A DNA stretch of 64,000 nt from the NCBI GenBank assembly GCA_024234435.1, contig JACKOF010000004.1, forward strand, positions 21,517 through 85,516. The letters are read 5' to 3'. Source of the stretch: Pseudomonadales bacterium. Its GTDB lineage: Bacteria > Pseudomonadota > Gammaproteobacteria > Pseudomonadales > Porticoccaceae. The notes beneath the pieces were generated by a model. It ran no database searches. It saw nothing but the letters and a program-made list of their open reading frames with translations, and had not been told where the DNA came from. Position 1 is the first letter of the stretch. The number at the start of each line of letters is the position of its first letter. The translations under genes were made by a program, and so were the position numbers. Below are positions 32,882-42,090 of the stretch, one piece after another.

Positions 32882-35110
32882 ATGCCGACCTCACTGCAAA
32901 AACCTGTACCGCTTTTTTCTTACCGTAAATACTGGGCGGAATGCTTTGGCGTGGCTGAGTTTTTACCTACGTCCCGAGCCGAGATGGATGTCCTGGGTTG
33001 GGATAGCTGCGATGTGATTCTGGTCGTCGGGGATGCCTATGTTGATCACCCCAGTTTTGGTATGGCGGTGGTTGGCCGCGTGCTGGAGGCGCAGGGCTTT
33101 CGGGTGGGCATGATCGCGCAACCGGATTGGCGCAGCAAAGAGCCGTTCATGGCGCTGGGCGAGCCGAATCTGTTCTTCGGTGTCTCAGCGGGTAATATGG
33201 ATTCGATGATTAACCGCTATACGGCCGATCGCCGCATGCGTAGCGACGATGCTTATACACCTGGTAATGTGGGTGGCAAACGGCCAGATCGCGCGGTAAC
33301 GGTGTATTCCCAGCGTTGCAAAGAGGCCTACAGTCATGTGCCGATTGTGGTTGGTGGCATTGAGGCCAGCCTGCGGCGGCTGGCGCACTATGATTACTGG
33401 AGTGACACAGTACGGCGCTCGGTATTGCATGACTCCACAGCCGATATTCTGGTTTACGGGAATGCCGAGAGAGCATTGTGTGAAATTGCTCACCGGCTTG
33501 CAGCTGGCGAAATTGTTGAGCAGATGACGGATGTTCGCGGCACGGCATTTTTCTGTAAAGAATTGCCTGCTACGCTTAACGGCCAGCGCTGGATCGAGAT
33601 TGATTCGGTACGGATGGATACGCCTGGCAGAGTTGACCCTCACCTCAACCCTTATATTGATACCTCTCAAAAGCAACCCGAGAGTTGTCAGCAGTCCGAT
33701 GGTGAAAAAGCGTTGGTGTCTGAGGCGGAACAACAGGTGGTAACCATTATGCCGGATGCGGCGGCAATGAAAGCCGACCCTAAAACCCATTATGTCCGGT
33801 TACCCTCGTTTGAAAAATTGCGCAACGATGCTGTACTTTATGCACACGCCTCACGGGTGTTTCACCGCGAGACGAACCCCGGAAATGCGCGACCTATTGT
33901 TCAAAAACATGGTTTGCGTGAGTTGTGGGTTAATCCGCCGCCGATACCTCTGACTACCGAAGAGTTGGACGGCGTATTTGATTTGCCCTATAAGCGCGTG
34001 CCACATCCAATGTATGGCAACGATAAAATTCCGGCTTACGATATGATTCGTTTCTCGGTGAATATTATGCGCGGCTGCTTTGGCGGTTGTACGTTTTGTT
34101 CTATTACCGAGCATGAAGGGCGTATTATTCAAAGTCGGTCAGAAGAGTCGATTTTGCGTGAAATCGAGATTATGCGCGATTCGGTACCGGGTTTTACCGG
34201 CACAGTGTCAGACCTCGGTGGGCCTACGGCCAACATGTATCGGCTTAACTGCAAGAGCAAAGAGATTGAATCCAATTGCCGGCGGCCCTCCTGTGTATTC
34301 CCGACTATTTGTAAAAGTCTGAATACCGATCACAGCCCTACGACCCAGTTGTACCGTAAGGCGAGAGCACTTCCGGGTGTGAAGCGGGTGGCGATTGCCT
34401 CAGGCCTGCGATATGACCTGGCAGTGGAAGATCCGGAATATGTGCGTGAGCTGGTGACCCATCATGTGGGCGGTTATCTAAAAATTGCTCCTGAGCATAC
34501 GGAAGAAGCCACGCTCGGCAAGATGATGAAACCGGGTATGGGCAGTTATTACCAGTTCAAGAAAATGTTCGACAAGTACTCGAAAGAGGCGGGTAAAGAA
34601 CAGTATCTGATTCCCTATTTTATTGCGGCTCACCCCGGGACGACTGATACGGAGATGATGAATCTGGCACTGTGGCTGAAAGAGAATAAGTTTAGGGTAG
34701 ATCAGGTGCAGAACTTTTACCCTTCACCCATGGCCAGCGCTACGGCGATGTATCATTCCGAGCGTAATCCATTGCGTAAAGTGGGTTATAAAACAGAACA
34801 GGTTTACAGCGCCAAAACCAAAAAGCAGCGGCAGTTACACAAGGCGTTTCTACGCTACCACGACCCGGATAACTGGCCTATGTTACGCACCGCGCTAAAA
34901 GCGATGGGGCGAGCCGATTTAATTGGCAAGGGTAAAGACAAGCTGGTTCCTTCGGAATCACCCAGCGAGCAGGCTGGTAGCAAAAAAGCGGCAACCGGTT
35001 ATCAAAAAGCCAGAACCCAGCACAACGGGGTCAAGGCAACCGGGCTACCGAGGCCCGGCCGACCAGTCAAAAAAACGAAGCCTGTGGGTGTAAAGCGTGG
35101 CCGCCGTTAG
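32882..35110 (+). CDS. ygiQ: YgiQ-family radical SAM protein
   Basis: 742 residues from ATG 32882 (TTG 32867 also in frame). The radical SAM cluster motif CxxxCxxC is at Cys 399, 403 and 406 (RGCFGGCTFC). The N-terminal domain (DVILVVGDAYVDHPSFG) and the C-terminal KAPEHTEEATL-like and YFIAAHPGTT regions are typical of YgiQ/UPF0313. The reaction is unknown. The last 60 residues are Lys/Arg/Pro-rich and probably disordered. A TATAAT box lies at 32838-32843, 39 bases before the ATG, without a convincing -35. Confidence 0.95.
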   Translation: MPTSLQKPVPLFSYRKYWAECFGVAEFLPTSRAEMDVLGWDSCDVILVVGDAYVDHPSFGMAVVGRVLEAQGFRVGMIAQPDWRSKEPFMALGEPNLFFGVSAGNMDSMINRYTADRRMRSDDAYTPGNVGGKRPDRAVTVYSQRCKEAYSHVPIVVGGIEASLRRLAHYDYWSDTVRRSVLHDSTADILVYGNAERALCEIAHRLAAGEIVEQMTDVRGTAFFCKELPATLNGQRWIEIDSVRMDTPGRVDPHLNPYIDTSQKQPESCQQSDGEKALVSEAEQQVVTIMPDAAAMKADPKTHYVRLPSFEKLRNDAVLYAHASRVFHRETNPGNARPIVQKHGLRELWVNPPPIPLTTEELDGVFDLPYKRVPHPMYGNDKIPAYDMIRFSVNIMRGCFGGCTFCSITEHEGRIIQSRSEESILREIEIMRDSVPGFTGTVSDLGGPTANMYRLNCKSKEIESNCRRPSCVFPTICKSLNTDHSPTTQLYRKARALPGVKRVAIASGLRYDLAVEDPEYVRELVTHHVGGYLKIAPEHTEEATLGKMMKPGMGSYYQFKKMFDKYSKEAGKEQYLIPYFIAAHPGTTDTEMMNLALWLKENKFRVDQVQNFYPSPMASATAMYHSERNPLRKVGYKTEQVYSAKTKKQRQLHKAFLRYHDPDNWPMLRTALKAMGRADLIGKGKDKLVPSESPSEQAGSKKAATGYQKARTQHNGVKATGLPRPGRPVKKTKPVGVKRGRR

Positions 35111-35120
35111 TCGTTACCCT

Positions 35121-35666
35121 ATGACGATGTTTGCCAGATCTCTGATTACTATCCTTGTTTCATTATCGTTGCTGGCTTGCGGAAGCCACGCTGATCGTTA
35201 TCCGGTGATCAAGGTACAGGATGGCGATTCGTTTCTCGTTCTGGCCGGGAGCCGACAACAGAAGGTGCGCATCGCGGCGATTGATGCACCGGAATATCAG
35301 CAACCCTATGGTCAGCAGTCGAAGCTTAGTCTGAAAGAACTGTTGTCTGACCGCGATGTGCGTCTTGAAGTGATAAAAACCGACGACTATGGCCGCTGGG
35401 TGGCGAAAGTCTGGGTGGCTCAACTCGATTGTGAAGAGTCCTCTTATACACGTTGTGAAACAAACCTGGATGCAGGTTTGTTTCAGGTTCAGAACGGGTT
35501 TGCCTGGTGGTATCGCTATTGGGGGAAAGTTCGCAAAGAGCAGTCTCTTGCTGATCAACAGTTATACGAGCAAGCAGAGTCAACAGCGAAGAAAAACAAG
35601 CTGGGTTTATGGCGAGATACGAACCCGGTGAATCCGCGTCAGTGGCGAAAGAGTCATCCCAGATAA
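35121..35666 (+). CDS. thermonuclease-family (SNase-like) lipoprotein
   Basis: 181 residues from ATG 35121; an in-frame GTG at 35097 overlaps the ygiQ stop. Lipobox LSLLAC (Cys 20). The nuclease core shows VQDGDSFLV, KVRIAAIDAPE (metal/Arg motif), DRDVRLEVIKTDDYGRWVAKVWV and a C-terminal KKNKLGLWRD. These fit Ca-dependent staphylococcal-nuclease-like enzymes, here anchored in the envelope. Transcribed just after ygiQ, perhaps with it. Confidence 0.88.
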   Translation: MTMFARSLITILVSLSLLACGSHADRYPVIKVQDGDSFLVLAGSRQQKVRIAAIDAPEYQQPYGQQSKLSLKELLSDRDVRLEVIKTDDYGRWVAKVWVAQLDCEESSYTRCETNLDAGLFQVQNGFAWWYRYWGKVRKEQSLADQQLYEQAESTAKKNKLGLWRDTNPVNPRQWRKSHPR

Positions 35667-35763
35667 AAGGTGGCGCAAGTGCCACTTAAAGCAGCAGCTC
35701 CTGAAAAGCTTTTGTGGATAGCTTCACCTGCGGCTCGCGATGACTGAGTCTCCGATGACAAGC

Positions 35764-35798
35764 GCGTCATTGCGAGAAGCGTAGCGACGACGCAATCC
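35764..35798. repeat. REP-like palindromic element
   Basis: The sequence around CGTCATTGCGAGAAGCGTAG, ending in GACGCAATCC, matches the common dispersed 'GTCATTGCGAG...GCAATCC' palindrome of proteobacteria: TTGCG and CGCAA form the outer arms. It sits in the 149-base gap between two genes that end facing each other (nuclease-like and DUF2520). Only one copy is in this window. Confidence 0.65.
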
Positions 35799-35815
35799 AA
35801 TAAAGCAAGCGAGTG

Positions 35816-36703
35816 TCAGCGAGAAAGCACCGCAAGCAGTTTCGCTAGCTTGTCTTTTTCCACGTTACTGGCGAGATCGGCCAGTTTGACATTGCGCTCA
35901 CCCATCAACCGGTAAATAGCGGCTAAATCTGGCGCTTGCTCCTCAAGTGCTGAAAGCTGTTTGCTGACGGTTTCAACATCACCGCGTGCAATCGGGCCAA
36001 CCAGCGCTTCGCTGGGGCTACTGTCGAGAACGGAATCGACAATGGCATGCACAATTGGCCGCAGCAGTTCAGCCGACTGTTGTCGATCTATTCCGGATAA
36101 TTCGAAACATTGCTGGCTGGCATCCAGCAGGCCAATCAGATAATTGCAGCCAATCACTGAGCTGGCGTGGTATAGCAGTTTGTCTGCGCTGTTGATGGTG
36201 ATTAATTGAGCGCCGATCTGCTCAAAAACAGGTGCCAGTTTAGCCAGTGCTCCTGCATCGCCTTCTGCGGCACAGAAGCTTCCGGCAAAATTGTTGATGG
36301 ATGTCGCCGGGTTGGCGAAACCGTGAATGGGGTGAATACTGGCGATTAGAGCGCCTTTTTCTTTCAACGGGGTAAGTACTTCGCTGCCGAGTATGCCGCT
36401 GCAATGGAAAACAAGATCGCCGTTTTTCACAACGGCGGTATTTGCCAAGTTTTGGACAATGGTCGGGATAGCCTGGTCATCGGCTGCTATCAACCAGACA
36501 TCGGCAGTACTCAACGCCGAATAGCTCTGAGCAACTGAACCGGCGCCGACAAAAGTAATGGCTTCCGTTGTGCTGGTTTGAGACTGGTTAAGAATCTGCC
36601 GGATGCAAAACAGGTTATTGTCGTGCCAGAGCCGGGTGAGGGTTTTGCCGAGCCTGCCGCAGCCAATGATATTGAGTGAGGCAGGCCGGTTTTGGGTGAT
36701 CAT
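35816..36703 (-). CDS. Rossmann-like / DUF2520 dehydrogenase-like protein
   Basis: 295 residues. An N-terminal NAD(P)-binding fold (SLNIIGCGRLGKTLTRLW) resembles F420-dependent NADP reductase / ProC domains. It is followed by the all-helical DUF2520 domain (LLYHASSVIGCNYLIGLLDAS, PIVHAIVDSVL, LVGPIARGDVETV). The family is conserved but its reaction is not known. Start five bases after the purC stop, so the two genes are likely co-transcribed. Confidence 0.88.
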   Translation of the reverse strand: MITQNRPASLNIIGCGRLGKTLTRLWHDNNLFCIRQILNQSQTSTTEAITFVGAGSVAQSYSALSTADVWLIAADDQAIPTIVQNLANTAVVKNGDLVFHCSGILGSEVLTPLKEKGALIASIHPIHGFANPATSINNFAGSFCAAEGDAGALAKLAPVFEQIGAQLITINSADKLLYHASSVIGCNYLIGLLDASQQCFELSGIDRQQSAELLRPIVHAIVDSVLDSSPSEALVGPIARGDVETVSKQLSALEEQAPDLAAIYRLMGERNVKLADLASNVEKDKLAKLLAVLSR

Positions 36704-36708
36704 ACTGT

Positions 36709-37812
36709 TTAGTCGATGAGGCCGTATTGATCACGGAGTATCTCGATAATTTCAGCTTTGGGATTGTCTGAAAGCTGTATTTTTTCGCCGGTGATTTTTT
36801 CTGCAATGCCCAGGTAAGTTTCAGAAACAGCCATCATCATGTCGGCGGGGAGTTCGTTGTCGCGTGCCAGTGCGTAACGCTCTTCCATACGGTTTTTGTC
36901 GAGAAGAATATCCGGCTCGGGGAAGTGGTTGAGCAGCAGCTGGCGGAACACTTCCTTGGAGTTCTCAATAACCTTGCCTTCACGATAGCTGGGGCCATCC
37001 CATATACGAGAGGAATCGGGCGTGCCCACTTCGTCCATATAGATCAGTTTTTCGTTGCCATTTTTGTCGGTGACGTAACCGAATTCGAATTTGGTGTCGA
37101 CAAAAATTTGGTCCAGTTCTGCCAGAGCATCACTGATCAGATTGAAGCCTTCGCTGAGCAGCTTTTCATATAGGGTAATATCGTCGACGCTGTTGAAATT
37201 AAAGGCCTGGTAGTTGTTGTAGATGTCGTCGCGAGTGATATTGACATCGTCCTGCTCGGGTACACCGGGAATGCCCGTCAGAACACCTTTGGTAGATGGG
37301 GTGATTAACAACTCCGGTAACTTCTGGTCTTTTTCCAGGCCGTCGGCAATTTGAATACCGCAGAAATCTCGCTCGCCCTTGCTGTAGGCACGCCACATGG
37401 AGCCGGTAATGTACTGGCGGCAGATAGCTTCAATCATTACTGGCCGTGCCTTTTGCACAATCCACACAAAAGGGTGGGGAATATCCAGAATATGACTGTC
37501 TGCCAATCCCTGCTCGCGGAATTGCTCGAACCAATGATTAGAGATGGCGTTAAGAGCGGCGCCTTTGCCGGGGACCCCGCGCATGCCGCCTTCACCTTGC
37601 CAGATGCATTCAAAGGCGGAGATGCGATCACTTATCACCATAATGGCCAGTGGCGCATCCGGTGCAACTTCGTAACCTTTTTCAGCAATCAGGCGGCGGC
37701 TATCAGCTTCAGTTAGCCAATATACCGAGCGCACCTTGCCGCTGTGCACGGGTTGGTTGGTGCGAATGGGAAGGTCGTTGTTTACTGCCAATACTTTATC
37801 TGCAAGACTCAT
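36709..37812 (-). CDS. purC: phosphoribosylaminoimidazole-succinocarboxamide synthase
   Basis: PurC joins CAIR and aspartate in purine synthesis. 367 residues from ATG 37812 (MSLADKVLAV), the long type of the enzyme. Motifs: HSGKVRSVYWL, ISDRISAFECIW, EAICRQYITGSMWRAY, VDTKFEFGYV and MDEVGTPDSSRIW. An upstream in-frame start at 37857 is less likely. It is divergent from the uracil-DNA glycosylase gene with a 94-base gap holding both promoters. DUF2520 follows it. Confidence 0.96.
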   Translation of the reverse strand: MSLADKVLAVNNDLPIRTNQPVHSGKVRSVYWLTEADSRRLIAEKGYEVAPDAPLAIMVISDRISAFECIWQGEGGMRGVPGKGAALNAISNHWFEQFREQGLADSHILDIPHPFVWIVQKARPVMIEAICRQYITGSMWRAYSKGERDFCGIQIADGLEKDQKLPELLITPSTKGVLTGIPGVPEQDDVNITRDDIYNNYQAFNFNSVDDITLYEKLLSEGFNLISDALAELDQIFVDTKFEFGYVTDKNGNEKLIYMDEVGTPDSSRIWDGPSYREGKVIENSKEVFRQLLLNHFPEPDILLDKNRMEERYALARDNELPADMMMAVSETYLGIAEKITGEKIQLSDNPKAEIIEILRDQYGLID

Positions 37813-37906
37813 AATGCATGTCCTGTTGTTAATCAAAAAAATCGGGAAGGACGGCATTCTAGCAGAACTTTAGTGTGCTGCGACAGGGGGTAAGGTTAGG
37901 TTAATT

Positions 37907-38494
37907 ATGGCAGTTGAAAATATTGATCAGCTTGTCGCCGAGGTCCGCTCCTGCTCGGCTTGCGACGGTTTGCCTCTTGGGCCGAAACCAATTTTTCAGA
38001 TGCGCTCGACAGCAAGAATTCTGATTGCAGGGCAGGCCCCCGGCAGAATTACCCATCAAAAAGGCAGGCCATTTGATGACCCCTCGGGTGACCGGCTCAG
38101 AGATTGGATGGGGATTGATCGTGAAATTTTTTACGATGCAGCAAAAATTGCTATTCTGCCAATGGGTTTCTGTTTTCCAGGAACCGGCAAGGGTGGGGAT
38201 CTTCCACCCAGGCCAGAGTGTGCTGCTCTCTGGCGGAAGCGGCTATTGGCACAACTACCTGATTTAGAGACAACACTGGTGATTGGCCGCTATGCGCTGG
38301 ACTGGCATTTGGGTGGCCAGCAATCGTCTACCGTTCGGGATACCGTGGCTAATTGGCGGCAGTACTGGCCCGAAGTATTACCCATGCCGCATCCCAGCCC
38401 CAGAAATAACCGCTGGTTAAGGGATAACCGCTGGTTTGTTGCGGATGTAGTGCCGACTTTACAGAATCATATTGGCCATTTGTTAGGCAGTTAA
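37907..38494 (+). CDS. uracil-DNA glycosylase family protein with Fe-S ligand pattern
   Basis: 195 residues. Cys 16, 19, 89 and 105 fit the CxxC...C-x15-C iron-sulfur pattern of family 4/5-type uracil-DNA glycosylases. Motif 1 is GQAPG (42-46) and the DNA-contacting motif is PHPSPRN near 160-166. Such enzymes remove uracil or other deaminated bases. Gln in the place of the usual Glu in motif 1 (GExPG) is a deviation worth noting. The uncertain point is substrate, not family. Confidence 0.82.
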   Translation: MAVENIDQLVAEVRSCSACDGLPLGPKPIFQMRSTARILIAGQAPGRITHQKGRPFDDPSGDRLRDWMGIDREIFYDAAKIAILPMGFCFPGTGKGGDLPPRPECAALWRKRLLAQLPDLETTLVIGRYALDWHLGGQQSSTVRDTVANWRQYWPEVLPMPHPSPRNNRWLRDNRWFVADVVPTLQNHIGHLLGS

Positions 38495-38604
38495 TCGTGG
38501 GGCTGTTGACGTTTAAGAGCTAAATTTGCTGTGCTATGGTGCAGTGCAAATAGCTAAAATGTCTGTATTCATTCATCACTGAAAAACAAATCAAGGAATA
38601 AAAG

Positions 38605-39312
38605 ATGTCGTCAATCCCAGAACCTCGCCCTGCGGCAACTGTGGTGTTAATTCGTGATGGCAAGCAAGGGCTGGAAACATTGATGCTGAAACGCAACAAG
38701 GCGCTGTTGTTTGCTGGTGGTATCTGGGTATTCCCCGGAGGCGCTCTGGAACAGGCAGATTGGGATGGTGCAGACGGTGATGAGTCTGTTGCTGCGCGGC
38801 TGGCAGCGGCGCGGGAAGCCGAGGAGGAATCAGGGCTGGAGATCGATACCCAGGGGCTGGTAGAAATTTCTCTCTGGATTACACCTGAAGCTGAACCGCG
38901 CAGGTTTCACACCTGGTTTTTTTTGACGTTGGCGCCAGACGAGCCAGAAGTCAAAATTGATGGTAGTGAGATTCACGACCATGCCTGGCTGTCGATTGAT
39001 GAGGCGATAAAGGCGCATGAGTTGGGGGAGCTGGGGTTGTTTCCGCCAACTATTATGACCTTGCGTGCATTGCAAGGGTATCAATCTGCTGAACAGGCTA
39101 TGGCGGCAATGAGCGAGAGAACCCCGTATGAAGTGATGCCGGTTTTTGCTGATGGCGGTGAAGATGTCCAGGTATTTTACCCCGGGGATGTTTCTTACCA
39201 TTCCGCAGACCCTTCTTTACAGGGCGCCCAGCATCGCAGTATTTTGAAAGACGGCACCTGGCACTATGTTCACGATGGTGTTGTTGAGGATGTCACCCGG
39301 CTGGATAGCTAA
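38605..39312 (+). CDS. NUDIX hydrolase (NUDT19/7-like)
   Basis: 235 residues. The Nudix box is seen as GGAL near residue 50, then REAEEESGLEI (about 72-82), with a longer spacer than the canonical GX5EX7REUXEEXGU because of an insertion (ADWDGADGDESVA). The remainder matches large NUDIX proteins of the NUDT7/19 type, many of which hydrolyse CoA derivatives. Substrate unproven. Single gene, ATG preceded by AAGGAA. Confidence 0.86.
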   Translation: MSSIPEPRPAATVVLIRDGKQGLETLMLKRNKALLFAGGIWVFPGGALEQADWDGADGDESVAARLAAAREAEEESGLEIDTQGLVEISLWITPEAEPRRFHTWFFLTLAPDEPEVKIDGSEIHDHAWLSIDEAIKAHELGELGLFPPTIMTLRALQGYQSAEQAMAAMSERTPYEVMPVFADGGEDVQVFYPGDVSYHSADPSLQGAQHRSILKDGTWHYVHDGVVEDVTRLDS

Positions 39313-39320
39313 CTGGCTTT

Positions 39321-40325
39321 TTACTTCCAGTCTGCGGTTAGCTGCGTAAACTGCGAGTAGTTGTGGAACGCCCAGACAAACGGCAATGATTGCTGAACAT
39401 GAATAGCTTTGTTTACCGTGAAGCGAATCATTCTCTCTGCTCCGGGAAATCGCGTGGTAGCCAGTGTTTCAAATAGCACCTCGGCAGTGCCGGTAAGATA
39501 GAGCAGATCTCCGTTATTAAAATCAATAAACAACAGCCCGGCTTTTGAGTTCAACAGCAGGTTGCCCAGCGTGCTGAAATGATTATTGCCGGAAAAATCA
39601 GGGATCAACAGCGTGTTCTGATTCTCAATAAGCACAAAGCCTGGTTTGCCACCTCGGTGTGAAACATCCACGCCCTCGTTGTAGCGTGAATCCCCATTGG
39701 CGGTATTTCTCTCGCTGAAGTGAGAAGTGATAAAGAGCGTGTCACTGTTGCTAACCAGCTGTTCCATGCGGGGGGTTAATGATGCGCCGCTCACGATGTT
39801 TTTTGTTGCAGTAATGCCTCCAATAGTGCCTCCAGCAGTGGCCTTGGGCTTCAACTCCCGTTGTTGAATATATTTTGGGCAATTGCCAAAACTTTGTGTT
39901 ACCTGAACAGAAAAGCCGCTCTCGGTTTGATCGGAGATTTGACCGTTTAATCGATTGCGGCGGCTTCGGTCGAGCATTATGCCCAGCAGGCCAATATCGC
40001 GGCCTGCGGCATCAGTCGTGCTTAATACATCAGCTAACGGATCACCGTAAAGTGGCTGGGAGCTAATCGTTAACGTGTGTTCGTCCGGGGATGATATAAA
40101 GCCCGGCTCGCCCATTAAAATTGATGCCCAGGGTTGGCCGGCGTCGTCAACGCTGCCAACCAGAATAAAAGGCAGTTTGGCAAAAAACTGGCGGTGTTGT
40201 TCCCGCATATAATCGCGAATCACCTGTTTGGCGATCTCATGTGTTACCCGATCCACCCCGTAACGTTTCTGGATTGCGACCTCTCCACGGTGAAACGGGG
40301 TTGTTTTTTGTTCGGTGTCTTGCAT
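39321..40325 (-). CDS. pyridoxamine 5'-phosphate oxidase family (split-barrel) protein
   Basis: 334 residues. A first FMN-binding split-barrel-like part (FILVGSVDDAGQPWASILMG) and a second (FVLIENQNTLLIPDFSGNN; AGLLFIDFNNGDLLYLTGTAEVL) surround a stretch with LGIMLDRSRRNRLNG. The latter part, with RFPGAERMIRFTV, resembles the N-terminal module of flavoprotein reductases, but no NAD/FAD reductase domain follows. Reaction unknown. Convergent with the NUDIX gene, eight bases apart. Confidence 0.8.
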   Translation of the reverse strand: MQDTEQKTTPFHRGEVAIQKRYGVDRVTHEIAKQVIRDYMREQHRQFFAKLPFILVGSVDDAGQPWASILMGEPGFISSPDEHTLTISSQPLYGDPLADVLSTTDAAGRDIGLLGIMLDRSRRNRLNGQISDQTESGFSVQVTQSFGNCPKYIQQRELKPKATAGGTIGGITATKNIVSGASLTPRMEQLVSNSDTLFITSHFSERNTANGDSRYNEGVDVSHRGGKPGFVLIENQNTLLIPDFSGNNHFSTLGNLLLNSKAGLLFIDFNNGDLLYLTGTAEVLFETLATTRFPGAERMIRFTVNKAIHVQQSLPFVWAFHNYSQFTQLTADWK

Positions 40326-40395
40326 GGGAACTCCGTATGACGTCTCAATGTTGATACTGGCGTGTCGCTAATGCTGGAACCCTAAGCCTATGGTA

Positions 40396-41010
40396 TTAAG
40401 CTGCAACGGTATTCGGACTTTTCTGCATGCCTGTAAACCCAGGCATCGATTCAATACGGGTTAACCAGTCTCGAATTGCCGGGTATTGCTCCAGAGAAAC
40501 ACCGCCTTCTGGTGCGTGAGCGATATAGGTATAGGCCGCAATTTCGGCGAGGCTGAACTCGTTACCCACTAGCCATTGTGACTGTTTTAGTGTGTCTTAC
40601 AGCACTGAGAGGAAAGCATGTGTCTGATCGATTTTTTCCTGATGATTAAAGGGTGCGTTAAAAACTGTTACCAGCCGCGCATGCGCGGGACCCTGCTGAA
40701 TACGGCTGGTTGAAATGGATAACCAGCGTTCAATCTCGGCCGCTTTTACGGGGTCGTGGGGAAGCCATTTTTCGGGGGCATACTTTGCTGCCAGATAAAC
40801 AAGAATGGCGGTAGATTCTGAAATAACTGCGCCGTTATCTTCGAGCACAGGAAGTTGCCCGAAAGGGTTCTTTTTCAGAAACGCGGGTTGCTTGTGTTCA
40901 GCCGCAGCCAGGTCAACATCAATCAGATGATAATCGAGGCCGAGTAAGCTCAAAAACAACTCAGCCCGATGTGAGTTGCCAGATAACGGGTGGCGGTAAA
41001 GTTTAATCAT
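40396..41010 (-). pseudogene. glutathione S-transferase gene interrupted by an in-frame TAA
   Basis: The minus strand from ATG 41010 encodes the N-terminal thioredoxin-like GST domain (MIKLYRHPLSGNSHRAELFL; DNGAVISESTAILVYLA) and most of the C-terminal domain, then meets TAA at 40599-40597 after about 137 codons. The same frame continues past the stop for 66 more codons of good GST sequence (QWLVGNEFSLAEIAAYTYIA ... WLTRIESMPGF) to TAA 40398-40396. The total of 204 codons is the normal GST length. One base change (GAA to TAA would fit) could explain it. The shortened product would lack part of the helical domain. Confidence 0.8.
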
Positions 41011-41124
41011 GTCCTTGCGTCCTTTATGGTTTGGGTGAACTTATTTCGTTGAAGTGGGTGTCACGATACGCAGTTTAATTTTTGTTAAAAACAGTCTAAT
41101 GTGTAAAATACCTTTGCGATTTAT

Positions 41125-41143
41125 GCACAAATAAGTTTTGTGC
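41125..41143. promoter_or_regulatory. inverted repeat, possible LysR-type operator
   Basis: GCACAAA (41125-41131) and TTTGTGC (41137-41143) form a perfect 7-base dyad with a 5-base spacer, 11 bases before the LysR-type gene and in the gap shared with the divergent GST gene. LysR regulators often bind such dyads between themselves and a divergent target. Confidence 0.4.
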
Positions 41144-41153
41144 GCTTTTTCAG

Positions 41154-42065
41154 ATGGAGCGTTCCGTGGACAATATCCTCGCGTTGAGAACTCTGGTGAG
41201 AGTGGCCGATTCAGGCAGTTTTTCTGAGGTGGCTCGACAGATGGCAGTTGCCCCATCGTCGGTTTCCCGGCAGGTAAAAGACCTTGAGAATGAGCTGGGG
41301 GTGCAGCTGTTCAAACGCACCACTCGGAAACTCAGCCTGACGGAGGCCGGCCAACTATTGTATGAGCGGGCTGAACGTATTTTACTGGAGCTTGATGAAA
41401 CCCGGCTGGCTGTGACTGAAGGTGGCGCTCCAAGCGGTACGTTGAAAGTGACGGCGCCTACGGCTATTGCCCGGGAGTTGTTGATATCGGTATTGCCGGA
41501 ATTTTTGCAAACTTACCCGGGTGTTCAGATGGTGATGCTGGCTAACGATTACGTGCTGGATATTGTTGAAGCGGGCGTTGATGTCGCTATTCGGGTAGGG
41601 CGGTTGTCGGATTCTTCATTGAAAGCGAGAAAGTTGGGTGATAGCAAGCGGGTAATTTGCGCAAGCCCCGAATACCTGAAAAAACACGGTATACCGAAGC
41701 ACCCAAAAGATCTTGAAAATCATAACTGTCTCACGTTTCGCGATCAGCCAGGGTTCAATATCTGGCAGTTCAAAGATGGCAAAGAAACCATTAAGGTAAA
41801 AGCCACAGGCAACTTTTTTGCCAGAGGGTCGGATGCCATGACAGCAGCTGCATTGGCAGGTCTGGGGTTGATTTCCATGCCCGACTGGAACATGGGCGTG
41901 GAGTTAAAAAACAAACAGCTTAAAGTGGTGCTGGTCGATTACCCGGTGTCCCCTCCAACCAGCCCTGTTTGGGCGATCCATGCTCATCAGCGGCATGTGC
42001 CAGCCAAAGTGCGGGTGTTTATCGACTTTTTGGTGGGGAAGCTGGCTCACGAAAATTTCTCGTAA
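41154..42065 (+). CDS. LysR-family transcriptional regulator
   Basis: 303 residues. A winged HTH at residues 5-65 (LRTLVRVADSGSFSEVARQM; SSVSRQVKDLENELGVQLFKR) precedes a periplasmic-binding-like effector domain of the CrgA/DsdC-like LysR type. Divergent from the disrupted GST gene and convergent with an MFS transporter; it may control either. ATG 41154 is used; a GTG four codons later is possible. Confidence 0.92.
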   Translation: MERSVDNILALRTLVRVADSGSFSEVARQMAVAPSSVSRQVKDLENELGVQLFKRTTRKLSLTEAGQLLYERAERILLELDETRLAVTEGGAPSGTLKVTAPTAIARELLISVLPEFLQTYPGVQMVMLANDYVLDIVEAGVDVAIRVGRLSDSSLKARKLGDSKRVICASPEYLKKHGIPKHPKDLENHNCLTFRDQPGFNIWQFKDGKETIKVKATGNFFARGSDAMTAAALAGLGLISMPDWNMGVELKNKQLKVVLVDYPVSPPTSPVWAIHAHQRHVPAKVRVFIDFLVGKLAHENFS

Positions 42066-42090
42066 TAGCCGTTGCGATCGCTATGTTGTG

